Source: Acidimangrovimonas sp. (GTDB taxonomy: Bacteria > Pseudomonadota > Alphaproteobacteria > Rhodobacterales > Rhodobacteraceae). From it: a stretch of 13,815 nt of DNA. This document shows, piece after piece, positions 1 through 7,677 of this stretch. The stretch lies in NCBI GenBank assembly GCA_030147905.1, contig JASBUM010000621.1:1-13815 (forward strand), in the 5' to 3' direction. The translations under genes were made by a program, and so were the position numbers. Each line of letters begins with the position of its first letter. Position 1 is the first letter of the stretch. The notes under the pieces were generated by a model. It searched no databases, had not been told where the DNA came from, and worked only from the letters and a program-made list of their open reading frames with translations.

Positions 1-8
1 CGAGATAT

Positions 9-24
9 GCGCGAAAGTTGGTGA
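9..24 (+). repeat. IS256 left terminal inverted repeat
   Basis: GCGCGAAAGTTGGTGA lies 8 bases before the transposase stop codon. It matches the complement of 8433-8448 at all 16 positions, which fixes this end of the element. Confidence 0.85.
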
Positions 25-31
25 CGCTTGA

Positions 32-781
32 TCAGGCGGCGGTTTGAAGGTGACGGAGACCGTCGCGGAACTCAACCCCCTGGATGATCTCCGGCAGTCG
101 GTTTTGGCCATCGAGTTTGCGCCATTTTTTCTGCGCCGCCATCATCAGCTTGAACGCCATGGCGAGCCCGGTCTCGCGGCTGAGGCACCCCTTGGTGCGT
201 TTCGTGCGGTGTCGGACTGTCGCGAAGGTGCTCTCGATCGGGTTTGACGTCCGGATGTGCTTCCAATGTTCCGCCGGGTAGTCATAGAACGTCAGCATCG
301 CGTCCCGATCCTTGACCAGCTTGGTGACCGCCTTGTCCCATTTCACGCCATAGGTTTCGACGAAGAAGTCGAAGGCGGTGTTGGCGGCGGCCTTTGTTTC
401 GGCCTGCCAGATGTCGTGAAGATGGCCCTTAGCCTTGGCCTGCGCCGATTTCGGCAGCGCGTTGAGCACGTTCATTGTCTTGTGGACCCAGCAACGTTGC
501 TCCCGCGTCGAGGCGCAGACCTCCCGCAGAGCGGCCCAGAAGCCCAGAGCGCCGTCCCCGATCGCCAGCTTGGGATCCTGTTTCAAGCCGCGCCGCTTGA
601 GATCGAGGAGCAACTCGCGCCAGCTTTGCGTGCTTTCGCGGAAGCCATCGGTCATGGCCAGCAACTCCTTGCGGCCATATTCATCAGCCCCCACGACCAC
701 CAGAACGCATTGTTTTTCCTCAGCCATTCGTGGCTTGAAGTAGACGCCATCCGCCCAAATGTAGAGAAACCGCCGCGCGCC
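32..781 (-). pseudogene. IS256-family transposase, C-terminal two-thirds (split gene)
   Basis: This fragment encodes the catalytic part of an IS256-type DDE transposase (Transposase_mut family). Read on from the N-terminal piece at 7849-8360, the joined protein is 416 aa. The first catalytic Asp is D178 in YIWADGVY, the second D243 in AIGDGALGFW, and the Glu E350 in TSNPIEST, so the whole triad survives on rejoining. The piece can be read as a free 231-aa ORF from an internal Met at 727 (MAEEKQCVLV), but that lacks the N-terminal DNA-binding region and D178 and should be inactive. The break falls at the Arg-Arg codons just before the first catalytic strand. The frame is otherwise undamaged, so the interruption looks recent compared with decay of the gene. 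Confidence 0.9.
771..781. repeat. Direct repeat at the left junction of the IS21 insertion
   Basis: cgccgcgcgcc occurs here and again at 7849-7859, on either side of the IS21 element. Keeping one copy restores the IS256 transposase frame (R170-R171-F172). The true target duplication is probably 8-9 bp, because the outermost bases may belong to the IS21 end. Confidence 0.8.
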
Positions 782-786
782 TGCGC

Positions 787-851
787 ATTCCGACGCATCC
801 GGTCGGCTGTTCCGACAACATCCGGTCAGTCATTCCGGGGTATCCGGTCAG
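787..851. repeat. IS21 left-end iterated terminal repeats (three copies)
   Basis: Three copies of a roughly 20-bp unit occur at 787-806, 810-829 and 832-851, spaced 22-23 bp: attccgacgcatccggtc, ttccgacaacatccggtc and attccggggtatccggtc. IS21-family ends carry multiple such repeats as binding sites for the IstA transposase. They match, inverted, the repeats at 5863-5879 and 7784-7847. Confidence 0.8.
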
Positions 852-886
852 CTGAGGATCGTTGCCGCATAGGCATGGTTTTGATG

Positions 887-1329
887 TCAGGCGCGGTGGC
901 CTTCGTCAATGTCTTCGGTCGGGTTGCTCGAGCGGCGCAATGACGGCCCGTCGAGCTCGAGGCGATGGGCGTTGTGGACCAGGCGGTCGAGGATGGCGTC
1001 GGCAAATGTCGGTTCCCCGATCACGTCGTGCCAGGCTGCGACCGGCAGCTGGCTGGTGATCAGGATCGAGCCGCGATCGTGCCGATCCTCGACGATTTCC
1101 ATCAAGTCGCGGCGCTGGCCGGCGGTCAGGCGATCCGGGCCCCAGTCGTCGAGGATGAGCAGGTCGGCCTTCACCAGGGACCGGAACAAGCGCGGAAAGC
1201 GCCCGTCGCCATGGGCGAGGTCGAGATCGGCGAAGAGCCGCGGCAGGCGCTGGTAGATGACGGTGCGGTTGTCGCGGCAGGCGCGTTGGCCGAGGGCGCA
1301 GGCAAGCCAGGTCTTTCCCACGCCGCACG
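887..1329 (-). pseudogene. istB: istB C-terminal part (AAA+ helper ATPase, split gene)
   Basis: This piece encodes the C-terminal two-thirds of the IS21 helper ATPase. It starts inside Walker A (CGVGKTW) and continues through Walker B (ADLLILDDWG), a sensor-type segment (GSILITSQLP) and a basic C-terminal region (HNAHRLELDG). The N-terminal 110 residues lie at 3906-4233 on the far side of the serine-recombinase element. The two pieces plus one copy of the 6-bp core total 765 nt, exactly 254 codons and a stop. IstB normally multimerises on target DNA and directs IstA. With the P-loop cut, neither fragment should bind ATP. The frame stays open a further 43 nt into the attL side, giving an irrelevant N-terminal tail. 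Confidence 0.9.
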
Positions 1330-1347
1330 AAGCAGCTTCATACTGCC
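1311..1347. other. attL of the serine-recombinase element
   Basis: The istB side (gtctttcccacgc) meets the element side (aagcagcttcatactgcc) across the shared core cgcacg at 1324-1329. The element arm gcttcatactgcc at 1335-1347 is an imperfect inverted copy of ggcattatgacgt at 3888-3900 in attR. The position was found by comparing the two junctions with the rebuilt istB reading frame. Confidence 0.82.
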
Positions 1348-1365
1348 GGCTATCAGCGCGGCGCG

Positions 1366-1809
1366 GTGGCAATCGTTCGCTATGGCTTTCATCCTCGCAG
1401 CGGTGAAGCGGTCGTTGTTACTGGCTGCCAGCGATACCGCGGGGAAGAGTCGTTCATCATTCGGCAGCCGGACGGCACACTGGCGGCGGTTCCGGCCTGG
1501 ATGCTGGAGGACGGCGCGGCGGCGCTGGCCGTGCAGGATGTCCCCCGTCTGCCATTATCCTGCCTGCGGGATCTCCGTTCCGAGCTCGATGCTTTCCTAA
1601 GCTTACGCTTTCGGCACGACGACTCACGTCGTGAAGGAGGGGAGCATGGAACGCAGGCAAGCGAATTACCTTCAACTGGATCTGTTCGTCGTGGAGGCGC
1701 CGCCGAGGCAGCTGCCCCTCGAGAGCCGCCCGCGGCTTGTACCGCTGATCGGAGCGCTTCTGACGGAAGCCGCGGCAATCCCGGAGGCATCGGAGGAGAC
1801 GGACCATGA
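1366..1809 (+). CDS. DUF5372-like protein of the recombinase element
   Basis: The 147-aa product opens with a compact domain (AIVRYGFHPRSGE, then VVVTGCQRYRGEESFIIRQ and DGTLAAVPAWML). This resembles, from memory, the small DUF5372 proteins encoded just before such recombinases. Residues 1-90 look folded; from about 95 on the sequence is polar and Gly/Ala/Arg-rich and overlaps the next gene in another frame, so the C-terminus may be little constrained. The only in-frame start near the beginning is GTG at 1366, without a convincing Shine-Dalgarno. That leaves the promoter close to attL, within about 35 bp, or supplied by outside DNA. Its function is unknown. A role as accessory factor for the recombinase is inferred only from position. 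Confidence 0.6.
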   Translation: MAIVRYGFHPRSGEAVVVTGCQRYRGEESFIIRQPDGTLAAVPAWMLEDGAAALAVQDVPRLPLSCLRDLRSELDAFLSLRFRHDDSRREGGEHGTQASELPSTGSVRRGGAAEAAAPREPPAACTADRSASDGSRGNPGGIGGDGP

Positions 1810-1822
1810 AGATCACGGCTGA
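1646..1822 (+). CDS. Small 58-aa protein of the recombinase element
   Basis: The ATG at 1646 follows a near-perfect Shine-Dalgarno (aaggagggg at 1634-1642), better than any other in the element. This argues for real translation despite the small size. The product begins MERRQANYLQLDLF and has a hydrophobic middle (LVPLIGALLTEAAAI, about residues 31-45) and an acidic His-containing end. It overlaps the preceding gene heavily and the recombinase start by 17 nt, an arrangement typical of translational coupling. No family was recognised. A recombination directionality factor or a regulator is possible, but nothing in the sequence proves it. Confidence 0.55.
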   Translation: MERRQANYLQLDLFVVEAPPRQLPLESRPRLVPLIGALLTEAAAIPEASEETDHEDHG

Positions 1823-3875
1823 ACATCTGGCGCGCGAGGCTTTCGTCTATGTGCGGCAATCTACTGCCGATCAGCTTGCAAACAATCCTGAAAGCCGACG
1901 GCGGCAATACGGATTGGCCGAGCGTGCCCGCGCGCTTGGCTGGGTGGACATCACGGTCATCGACGATGATCTCGGCCGTTCGGGCTCAGGTGTCAGCCGA
2001 CCGGGGTTCGAGCGGCTGCTGGCTGCGATCTGTGACGGCCGGGTCGGTGCCGTCCTTGCCATCGAAGCTTCCCGCTTGGCCCGGAACGGGCGCGACTGGC
2101 ACACGTTGATCGAATTCTGCGGCCTGGTCGGGACGCTGATCATCGACGAGGACGGCGTCTACGAACCACGACATCCGAATGATCGGTTGCTGCTCGGCAT
2201 GAAGGGAACAATGAGTGAACTCGAACTCTCGATCCTGCGTGCCCGCTCGCTCGAAGCCCTGAAACAGAAGGCGCGGCGCGGCGAACTCTTCCTGACCGTG
2301 GCGGTCGGATATGTGAAGGCGGGTCGCGACCGGATCGAAAAGGATGCCGACCTGCGCGTCCGCGAGGCGATCGGACTGGTGTTCACCCGTTTTGCCGAGA
2401 TGCAGAGCATTCGTCAGGTTCACCTCTCATTGCGCGGCGAGGGTATCGCGTTGCCGAGCATCAGCTACTCGCGAGATGGTGGCCGCACCCTGTCGTGGAA
2501 GCTGCCGGTCTACAACACGGTGCATCACATCCTGACCAACCCGATCTATGCCGGTGCCTATGCCTTCGGGCGGACCGGCAGCCGCGTGACACTCGAGAAT
2601 GGCCGCAAGCGCATCGTGCGGGGCTTTCGCAAGGAGCAATCCGAATGGGATGTCTTGCTCACGGAGCATCATGAGGGTTACCTGAGCTGGGCAGACTACG
2701 AGAGGAACCAGCGCCTGATCGCGGACAACGCAACCGGCAAGGGCATGATGGCACGCGGTGCGCTGCGGCGGGGCGAGTTGTTGCTTGGCGGTCTGCTGCG
2801 ATGTGGCCATTGCGGGCGCAAGCTCCATGTCGCCTACAGCGGCAAGAGCGGGAACACAGGCCGCTATCACTGTCGCGGCGCGCAGTTCAACCACGGCACG
2901 GACTCCTGCATCTCGTTCGGCTCCTTGCGGGTTGATCTTGCCGTGGGCGCGGAGGTCGTCCGACTGCTCCAGCCGCTCGGCATCGAGGCCGCGCTCCAGG
3001 CGATCGAACGACGCGAGGTGGAAACCAGCGAAAGGCGCCGGCAGATCGAGTTGGCACTTGAGCAGGCGCGGTACGAGGCGGCATTTGCGCGGCGGCAATA
3101 TGATGCGGTCGATCCGGACAACCGACTTGTCGCGGGCGAACTCGAGCGGCGGTGGAATGCGGCGCTGACGACCGTAAGTGAGCGAGAGGGAGAATTGGAG
3201 GCTCTGGAACGACAGCAGCCGGCGGCAATATCGGAAGATGAGCGCCGGAGGCTGCTGCGCATGGGAGCGGATCTTGAGGCGGCCTGGCACCATCCCGCCG
3301 CAACCGGCGCCAGTCGCAAGCGCATCGTTCGTGCGGTCCTGCGCGAGATCGTGGTGCGTGTCGAGGACGAGCAGATCCAACTGATGCTGCACTGGCAGGG
3401 CGGTGACCACACGGCGCTTGCCGTGCAGAAGAACCGAGCCGGCCGGCACCGTTGGGTCGTCGAGCCGGAGACTGAAGCGTTGATCCGTGACCTCGCCCGA
3501 CTGATGCCCGATAAGGCTATCGCGTCGCTGTTGAACCGCTTGGGCAAGAAGACGGGGCGTCTCAATGGATGGACGCAGTCACGTGTCTGCAGCTTCCGCA
3601 GCAAGCATGACATCGCAGTTTATCAGGTCGGGGAAAGAGCTGCGCGGGGGGAACTCACCCTGAACGAGGCGGCTGACATGCTCAGCCTGAGCCCGATGAC
3701 GGTCGTGCGCATGATCCGCAGCGGCATTCTGCCGGCAAGGCAACACTGCAAGGGAGCGCCGTGGGTCATTCGGCGCGAAGACATCGGCAGACCGGGCATC
3801 AACGAGCGGGCAAATGCCAGTCGCAAGCGTCCGCCAACATCAAATCCTGACCAACAAATCCTGGCCTTTCAATAA
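1806..3875 (+). CDS. Large serine recombinase with C-terminal excisionase-like HTH
   Basis: The 689-aa site-specific recombinase has an N-terminal resolvase catalytic domain (about 10-155). The nucleophile is S19 in YVRQST, and the conserved EASRLARNGRDW lies around 87-98. A recombinase domain (about 165-300) contains the HILTNPIYAGAYAFGR motif. A zinc ribbon follows (C333, C336, C356, C368), then a charged coiled-coil-like stretch (395-475) of the kind that controls directionality in large serine integrases. Less usual is a final helix-turn-helix (GELTLNEAADMLSLSPMTVV, about 615-662), like the excisionase/MerR-type HTH_17. The ATG at 1806 follows ggaggaga. The enzyme presumably cuts both att sites at a central CA, forms 5'-phosphoserine links and exchanges strands to insert and excise this element. 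It looks intact. Confidence 0.93.
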   Translation: MKITAEHLAREAFVYVRQSTADQLANNPESRRRQYGLAERARALGWVDITVIDDDLGRSGSGVSRPGFERLLAAICDGRVGAVLAIEASRLARNGRDWHTLIEFCGLVGTLIIDEDGVYEPRHPNDRLLLGMKGTMSELELSILRARSLEALKQKARRGELFLTVAVGYVKAGRDRIEKDADLRVREAIGLVFTRFAEMQSIRQVHLSLRGEGIALPSISYSRDGGRTLSWKLPVYNTVHHILTNPIYAGAYAFGRTGSRVTLENGRKRIVRGFRKEQSEWDVLLTEHHEGYLSWADYERNQRLIADNATGKGMMARGALRRGELLLGGLLRCGHCGRKLHVAYSGKSGNTGRYHCRGAQFNHGTDSCISFGSLRVDLAVGAEVVRLLQPLGIEAALQAIERREVETSERRRQIELALEQARYEAAFARRQYDAVDPDNRLVAGELERRWNAALTTVSEREGELEALERQQPAAISEDERRRLLRMGADLEAAWHHPAATGASRKRIVRAVLREIVVRVEDEQIQLMLHWQGGDHTALAVQKNRAGRHRWVVEPETEALIRDLARLMPDKAIASLLNRLGKKTGRLNGWTQSRVCSFRSKHDIAVYQVGERAARGELTLNEAADMLSLSPMTVVRMIRSGILPARQHCKGAPWVIRREDIGRPGINERANASRKRPPTSNPDQQILAFQ

Positions 3876-3887
3876 CATACCGAGGTG

Positions 3888-3925
3888 GGCATTATGACGT
3901 GGGAACGCACGGCCCGGTGATCATC
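3888..3925. other. attR of the serine-recombinase element
   Basis: The element arm ggcattatgacgtgggaa (3888-3905) meets istB DNA (gcccggtgatcatc) across the core cgcacg (3906-3911). Joining this arm to that of attL gives a 42-bp attP whose outer 12 bp match as inverted repeats at 10 positions. Its midpoint falls on the CA of cgCAcg. Confidence 0.82.
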
Positions 3926-4233
3926 AGGTTGCGGGCGTCGGCGATCCAGCGTCCGGTGGCGAGCTGCTGGAACAGCGTCCGGTCCAGCCGGCGCGGCGTG
4001 CGGAAGTCGACATCCTCGATGGCGGCGCCGATGTGGCGCAGCTTGGCGGCCCGCATGCGGGTCTGGAACCGGCGGGTATTGCGGCTGGCGATCTCGCGGT
4101 CGACCAGCAGGCCGAGCCACTCGGGATGGCTCAGCTCGGCGGTGGCATCCTGCGTCTGCAGTTCGAGGAACGCCTCGGCCATGCCGTCGAGCCGCAAGGC
4201 GCGGAGCTGGTCCAGGGTTGGGTGGGTGAGCAT
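3906..4233 (-). pseudogene. istB: istB N-terminal part (split gene)
   Basis: The piece encodes the first 110 residues of IstB (MLTHPTLDQLRALRLDGMAE). This is the IstB-type N-terminal helical region that contacts IstA and DNA, and it runs up to the start of Walker A (LMITGPC). The ATG at 4233 lies 11 nt after the istA stop, with an aaaggac ribosome binding site between them. Past the attR core the frame runs only a few codons into element DNA before a stop at 3892. A truncated peptide of about 113 aa could still be made from the istA transcript and might interfere with IstA, but this is speculation. Confidence 0.9.
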
Positions 4234-4244
4234 CGTCTGTCCTT

Positions 4245-5777
4245 TCAATGGAAGTAGCCTGGGCCGCGGATATTGCCGTGCTGGATCGCGGGCCCGTCCG
4301 CGGCGGGGTCGGGCCGGCTGCTGCGATGCAGGTTGTTCTTCAGGATCGAGTTGACCGAGGAGTAGGATCGCGCCCCGATGATGAGCGCCCGTTCGCAGGC
4401 CGCTTCCAGCGCCTCGGGGCCATAGGGCTTGGCCAGGCGCATGATGCCGAGGCAGGAGCGGAAGCCCTGTTCGGGGTGGCTGCGGTCGCGCAGGATCACA
4501 GCGACCAGGGTGGCGGTGTTCGGCCCGATCTTCGCCGCCCAGGACTTCAGCCGCTCGGGCGACCATTCGGAATAGCGCCGATGGCTGGCCGGCATGTGAT
4601 CGGCGACGGTGGTGTGCCGGCGGTTAGACGAGGTCCGCGCGTGTGCCGCGACGCGCTTGCCATGGTGGAAGATCTCGACCGTCCGGGCGGTGAACCGGAC
4701 CCAGACCTTCTCGCGCAGAAGGCTGTGCGGCGCCGAGTAGTAATGCTTGTCGACCTCGACATGATAGTCGAGCCCGACCGTGCATTGCTTCCATTCGGAG
4801 AAGACGTAGGACTCGGCGGGCAAGGGCCGCAGCGCCGACCGCTCGATCTGCTCGAACAGGTCGCGGCGGCTGGCACCGAGATGCCGGGTCACCCGGTCGT
4901 TCAGCCGGTCGAGCAGGACGCGGATGGCGGCGTTCAGTTCCTGCAGCGAGAAGAACCGCTGGTTGCGCAGGCGCGCCGCGATCCAGCGTTGGGCGATCTG
5001 AACGGCCACCTCGACCTTCGCCTTGTCGCGCGGTTTGCGCGGTCGTGCCGGAACCACCGCTGTGCCGTAATGCTCGGCCATATCGGCGTAGGTCCGGTTC
5101 ACCGCCGGCTCATAGAAGCAGGCCCTGGTAACGCCGGACTTCAGGTTATCCGACACCACTTGCGCCGGAACCCCGCCGAAATAGCCGAGTGCCCGACAGT
5201 GTGCGCCGATCCAGTCCGACAGAGTCTGGGTCCATGTCGCCTCGGCATAGGTCAGGTTCGAGGCGCCGAGCGCTGCCACGAACAGTTGCGCCTGGCGAAC
5301 CTCGCCGGTCGCCCCGTCGATGACCTCCAGCGTCATGCCGGCGTAATCGACGAACATCCGCTCACCGGCAACATGGTGCTGGCGCATCACCGGCGTCAGC
5401 CGCCCGCTCCAGCGCCGGTAGAGGTCGCAGAACCGGCTGTAGCCATAGCCCTCAGGGTGAACCGCGCGGTATTCCTCCCAGAGCAGCGACAGCGTCACGC
5501 CCGGGCGCCTCAGCTCGCGATGGACCGCCGGCCAGTCCGGCTGGGCCTCGACCAAACGGCTGGGGCCGCCGCTCGGATGAAACAGCAGCGCCTCCAGCGC
5601 CGCGTCCGTCATCTCCGCCGCAAGCGGCCAGCTCAGGCCGGCACGTTCGACCCGCTTGAGATAATCGCTCGCCGTGCTCTGCCCCACGCCCAGGCTCGTG
5701 GCGATCTTCCGTGTCGACAATCCGCTGGCACGCAGCCGCAGCGCTTCTCTGATCTTCCGCATCGTCAGTCTCTTCAT
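4245..5777 (-). CDS. istA: IstA, IS21-family DDE transposase
   Basis: The 510-aa transposase has an N-terminal helix-turn-helix (LSTRKIATSLGVGQSTASDY, about residues 20-39). An rve-type catalytic core follows with D144 in MFVDYAG, D210 in VVSDNL and E256 in DKAKVEVAV, the usual IS21 spacing. The C-terminal part carries the Mu-transposase-like beta domain (VGLDYHVEVDKHYYSAP). IstA binds the terminal repeats and performs cutting and joining, helped by IstB. I chose the ATG at 5777, preceded by gaggag; an in-frame TTG at 5798 overlaps that ribosome binding site and is unlikely. The gene is intact, but its partner istB is split and its own upstream end carries an IS1634-type insertion, so the element should be immobile until istB is repaired. 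Confidence 0.93.
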   Translation of the reverse strand: MKRLTMRKIREALRLRASGLSTRKIATSLGVGQSTASDYLKRVERAGLSWPLAAEMTDAALEALLFHPSGGPSRLVEAQPDWPAVHRELRRPGVTLSLLWEEYRAVHPEGYGYSRFCDLYRRWSGRLTPVMRQHHVAGERMFVDYAGMTLEVIDGATGEVRQAQLFVAALGASNLTYAEATWTQTLSDWIGAHCRALGYFGGVPAQVVSDNLKSGVTRACFYEPAVNRTYADMAEHYGTAVVPARPRKPRDKAKVEVAVQIAQRWIAARLRNQRFFSLQELNAAIRVLLDRLNDRVTRHLGASRRDLFEQIERSALRPLPAESYVFSEWKQCTVGLDYHVEVDKHYYSAPHSLLREKVWVRFTARTVEIFHHGKRVAAHARTSSNRRHTTVADHMPASHRRYSEWSPERLKSWAAKIGPNTATLVAVILRDRSHPEQGFRSCLGIMRLAKPYGPEALEAACERALIIGARSYSSVNSILKNNLHRSSRPDPAADGPAIQHGNIRGPGYFH

Positions 5778-5862
5778 GGGGCCGCCCGCTCTCCTCAAAA
5801 GAGCAAGCGTAGCCCGCCGCAGGACTGCCCAGCAGCGTCAGAACCTCTCACCCGACCGGGTG

Positions 5863-5879
5863 ACCGGATGCCCCGGAAT
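5863..5879. repeat. IS21 right-end inner terminal repeat
   Basis: accggatgccccggaat matches the repeats at 7784-7847 and, inverted, those at 787-851. It lies about 85 bp upstream of istA and is separated from its sister copies by the IS1634-like insertion. Confidence 0.7.
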
Positions 5880-5947
5880 CGGTGACCCCCAACTTCATCA
5901 GTTAATCGCGTAAGCGTTTGATATTGTTGAGGCCGGATAGCCAAAAA

Positions 5948-7677
5948 TGGTACAACACGGCGGGGTCAGGCGGGTTTTGGCAGGCTCAGGGCATCGAAGA
6001 GTTCCAGTTGTTCGGGTGTGGTTCGGCTGATGCCCTGCAGGGTGCGGGTCCCGGCATGAGCGGTGTGCTTCTGGATGCGGGCGAGCAGGTCGAGGGCGGT
6101 GCGCGGACTGGCGCTGTGCCCCTGGGCCTTCAGCCGCATGCGCATGACGTGGTAGAGCACCAAGGCGAGAAAGCAGATCAACGCATGGGCGCGGATGCGG
6201 TCCGGCAGGCGGTGATGCACCGGGGCGATCTCAATGTCCGATTTCAAGACGCGGAAGCCACGCTCGATGTCGGCGAGCGCCCGGTAGCGGGTGACTGCCT
6301 CGGCCGGGGCAAGATCGGGGACATTGGTCAAGAGGGCCAGCTTGCCGTCGAAGAGTTCCGCCTCGGCGATGGCCGCGTCGTCGAGCGACCAGGAGAAGCG
6401 GTCGGCGGTGAAGTCGGCCTTGAGGAAGCGGGTGAGCTCCGCCTCGGCAACGGCGCGGCTGAAGCGGCTATAGGCGCCGCGGTCGGAGGCCCGACGCCCC
6501 CGGGCGGTCGCCCCCTCGTCCTGGGCGTCGAGCTTGCCCACCATCTTCTCGGCCATGGCCTCCAATTCGGCGATCCGCCCCCGGCGGTGGGCCGATTGCA
6601 GGGCCGCGCGCTCGGGATCATGGGCCACGATCAGGCGGTGGCCGGCGAAGCGGGCCTCGGCCAGACCATCGTCGGAGAACGCAAGCCCCTGGAAGGTCTC
6701 GACCAGCTCGCTGTAGCGCCGCGCCGGCACGGCCAGGATGAACTCGAGTTTGCGCTCGCCCTGGTCGGCCAGGGCGGTCAGCTCGCCGATGTTCTCGAGG
6801 CTGAGGAGGCCACGGTCGGCAACCAGCACCACGCGCTGGACGGGGAAGCGCTGTAGCACGGTCTGCAGCATCGCCTGCAGGGTCTTGGTCTCAGCCACAT
6901 TGCCGGGATGGACGGTATGCAGAAGCGGCAGGCCCTCGGCAGTCTGCACCACGCCGAGCACGAACTGCCGGGCGATGCCGCCCGTCTCTTTGTTCATGCC
7001 GAAGGCCCGCAGGTCGTCGTCCACTTCCCCCTCGCCGTGGATGCGCACCGTGGTCAGGTCGTAGAAGACGACGGTCAATTCGCGATCGACGAGCGGACGG
7101 ATCTGCCGCGCCAGCTCGCTCTCCACGATCTCGGCGTGGTTCATCAGCGCGTCCATTGCACGCAGCAGGTGTTGATGGGTCACGGTCTCCGGCATCGCCG
7201 GCATGGCCACAGTCTCCAGCCAGCGCAGGCAGCCCAACTTCGAGTCCGGCGCGCAGAGCCGGTTGAAGACCATGGCTCGTATCAGGGCCTCGGCGTCGAT
7301 CTCACGCCGCCCGGACCGCAGGGCCTGTTTGAGGGCGCGGTCGAAGCCCAGGTCCTTCCAGAGCTCATGCAGGGCCAAGACGTCGCCATAGCCGACAGAG
7401 GACTCATAGCTGATGTCATCGGCAGTATTCTCCAGCCGTCCGACGGCGCGGTTGAGGCCGTTGATCAAGGGATCGAGCTTGGCCGGGCTGAGCCTGTCCA
7501 GCCGGCCCAGGTTGGCAACGACCTTGATGCGCACCTTGCCAGTCTCGTCGCGATGGCCTTCGACGAGTTGCAGGTAGCGCCGACCGCCGGATTCGGAGAT
7601 GCGTGTGTACATGGGCGAACGATACAGCGTTATCGCTCAATACAGAAGGGCTATTTAAGCCATGACGTGTTACAACA
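5948..7677 (-). mobile_element. IS1634-like insertion sequence in the IS21 right end
   Basis: The element of about 1,730 bp contains one large DDE transposase gene. Proposed ends are tggtacaacacggcg (5948-5962) and the complement of tgacgtgttacaaca (7663-7677), which match at 10 of 15 positions. The left end lies 3 bp past the transposase stop codon, and the size fits the family. No clear target duplication was found next to these ends, so the borders are provisional. The 60-100 bases outside each border (5881-5947 and 7678-7783) resemble neither IS21 repeats nor coding sequence. Confidence 0.65.
5966..7612 (-). CDS. IS1634-family (IS4 superfamily) transposase
   Basis: The 548-aa protein has an N-terminal region (MYTRISESGGRRYLQLVEGH) typical of IS1634 transposases. 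Its split RNase H-like DDE domain has D185 in VVFYDLTTV, D266 in VLVADRGLL and E450 in YRALADIERGFRVLK, the Y-E-K signature of the IS4 superfamily. Residues 280-430 form the insertion domain expected between the second Asp and the Glu. The start is the ATG at 7612, and the length is normal for the family. The gene looks intact, so this IS may be the active member of the nest along with the serine recombinase. Its TGA at 5966 almost touches the left inverted repeat, so downstream transcription would enter the IS21 end towards istA. Confidence 0.92.
   Translation of the reverse strand: MYTRISESGGRRYLQLVEGHRDETGKVRIKVVANLGRLDRLSPAKLDPLINGLNRAVGRLENTADDISYESSVGYGDVLALHELWKDLGFDRALKQALRSGRREIDAEALIRAMVFNRLCAPDSKLGCLRWLETVAMPAMPETVTHQHLLRAMDALMNHAEIVESELARQIRPLVDRELTVVFYDLTTVRIHGEGEVDDDLRAFGMNKETGGIARQFVLGVVQTAEGLPLLHTVHPGNVAETKTLQAMLQTVLQRFPVQRVVLVADRGLLSLENIGELTALADQGERKLEFILAVPARRYSELVETFQGLAFSDDGLAEARFAGHRLIVAHDPERAALQSAHRRGRIAELEAMAEKMVGKLDAQDEGATARGRRASDRGAYSRFSRAVAEAELTRFLKADFTADRFSWSLDDAAIAEAELFDGKLALLTNVPDLAPAEAVTRYRALADIERGFRVLKSDIEIAPVHHRLPDRIRAHALICFLALVLYHVMRMRLKAQGHSASPRTALDLLARIQKHTAHAGTRTLQGISRTTPEQLELFDALSLPKPA

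Larger units (their letters stand above)
1324..3905 (+). mobile_element. Serine-recombinase mobile element inserted in the istB P-loop
   Basis: The element is 2,582 bp, counting one copy of the 6-bp core, and splits istB within the codons for Pro108-Cys109-Gly110 of the Walker A motif. All its genes point right, opposite to the host istAB. They are a DUF5372-like gene, a 58-aa gene and a large serine recombinase, closely packed with overlaps. It has no transposon-type target duplication beyond the core and no cargo. Excision by the recombinase would restore IstB precisely. Its GC content looks lower than that of the chromosomal genes after 8469. Confidence 0.85.

Noticed and set aside
787..851. 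Short repeated units as a possible CRISPR array
   Set aside because: The spacing is too short (22-23 bp periods), there are no spacers, and the same units occur inverted at the other IS21 end.
4248..5885. Plus-strand open frame (545 codons) opposite istA
   Set aside because: istA has all catalytic residues and a ribosome binding site; this frame mirrors it and shows no motif.
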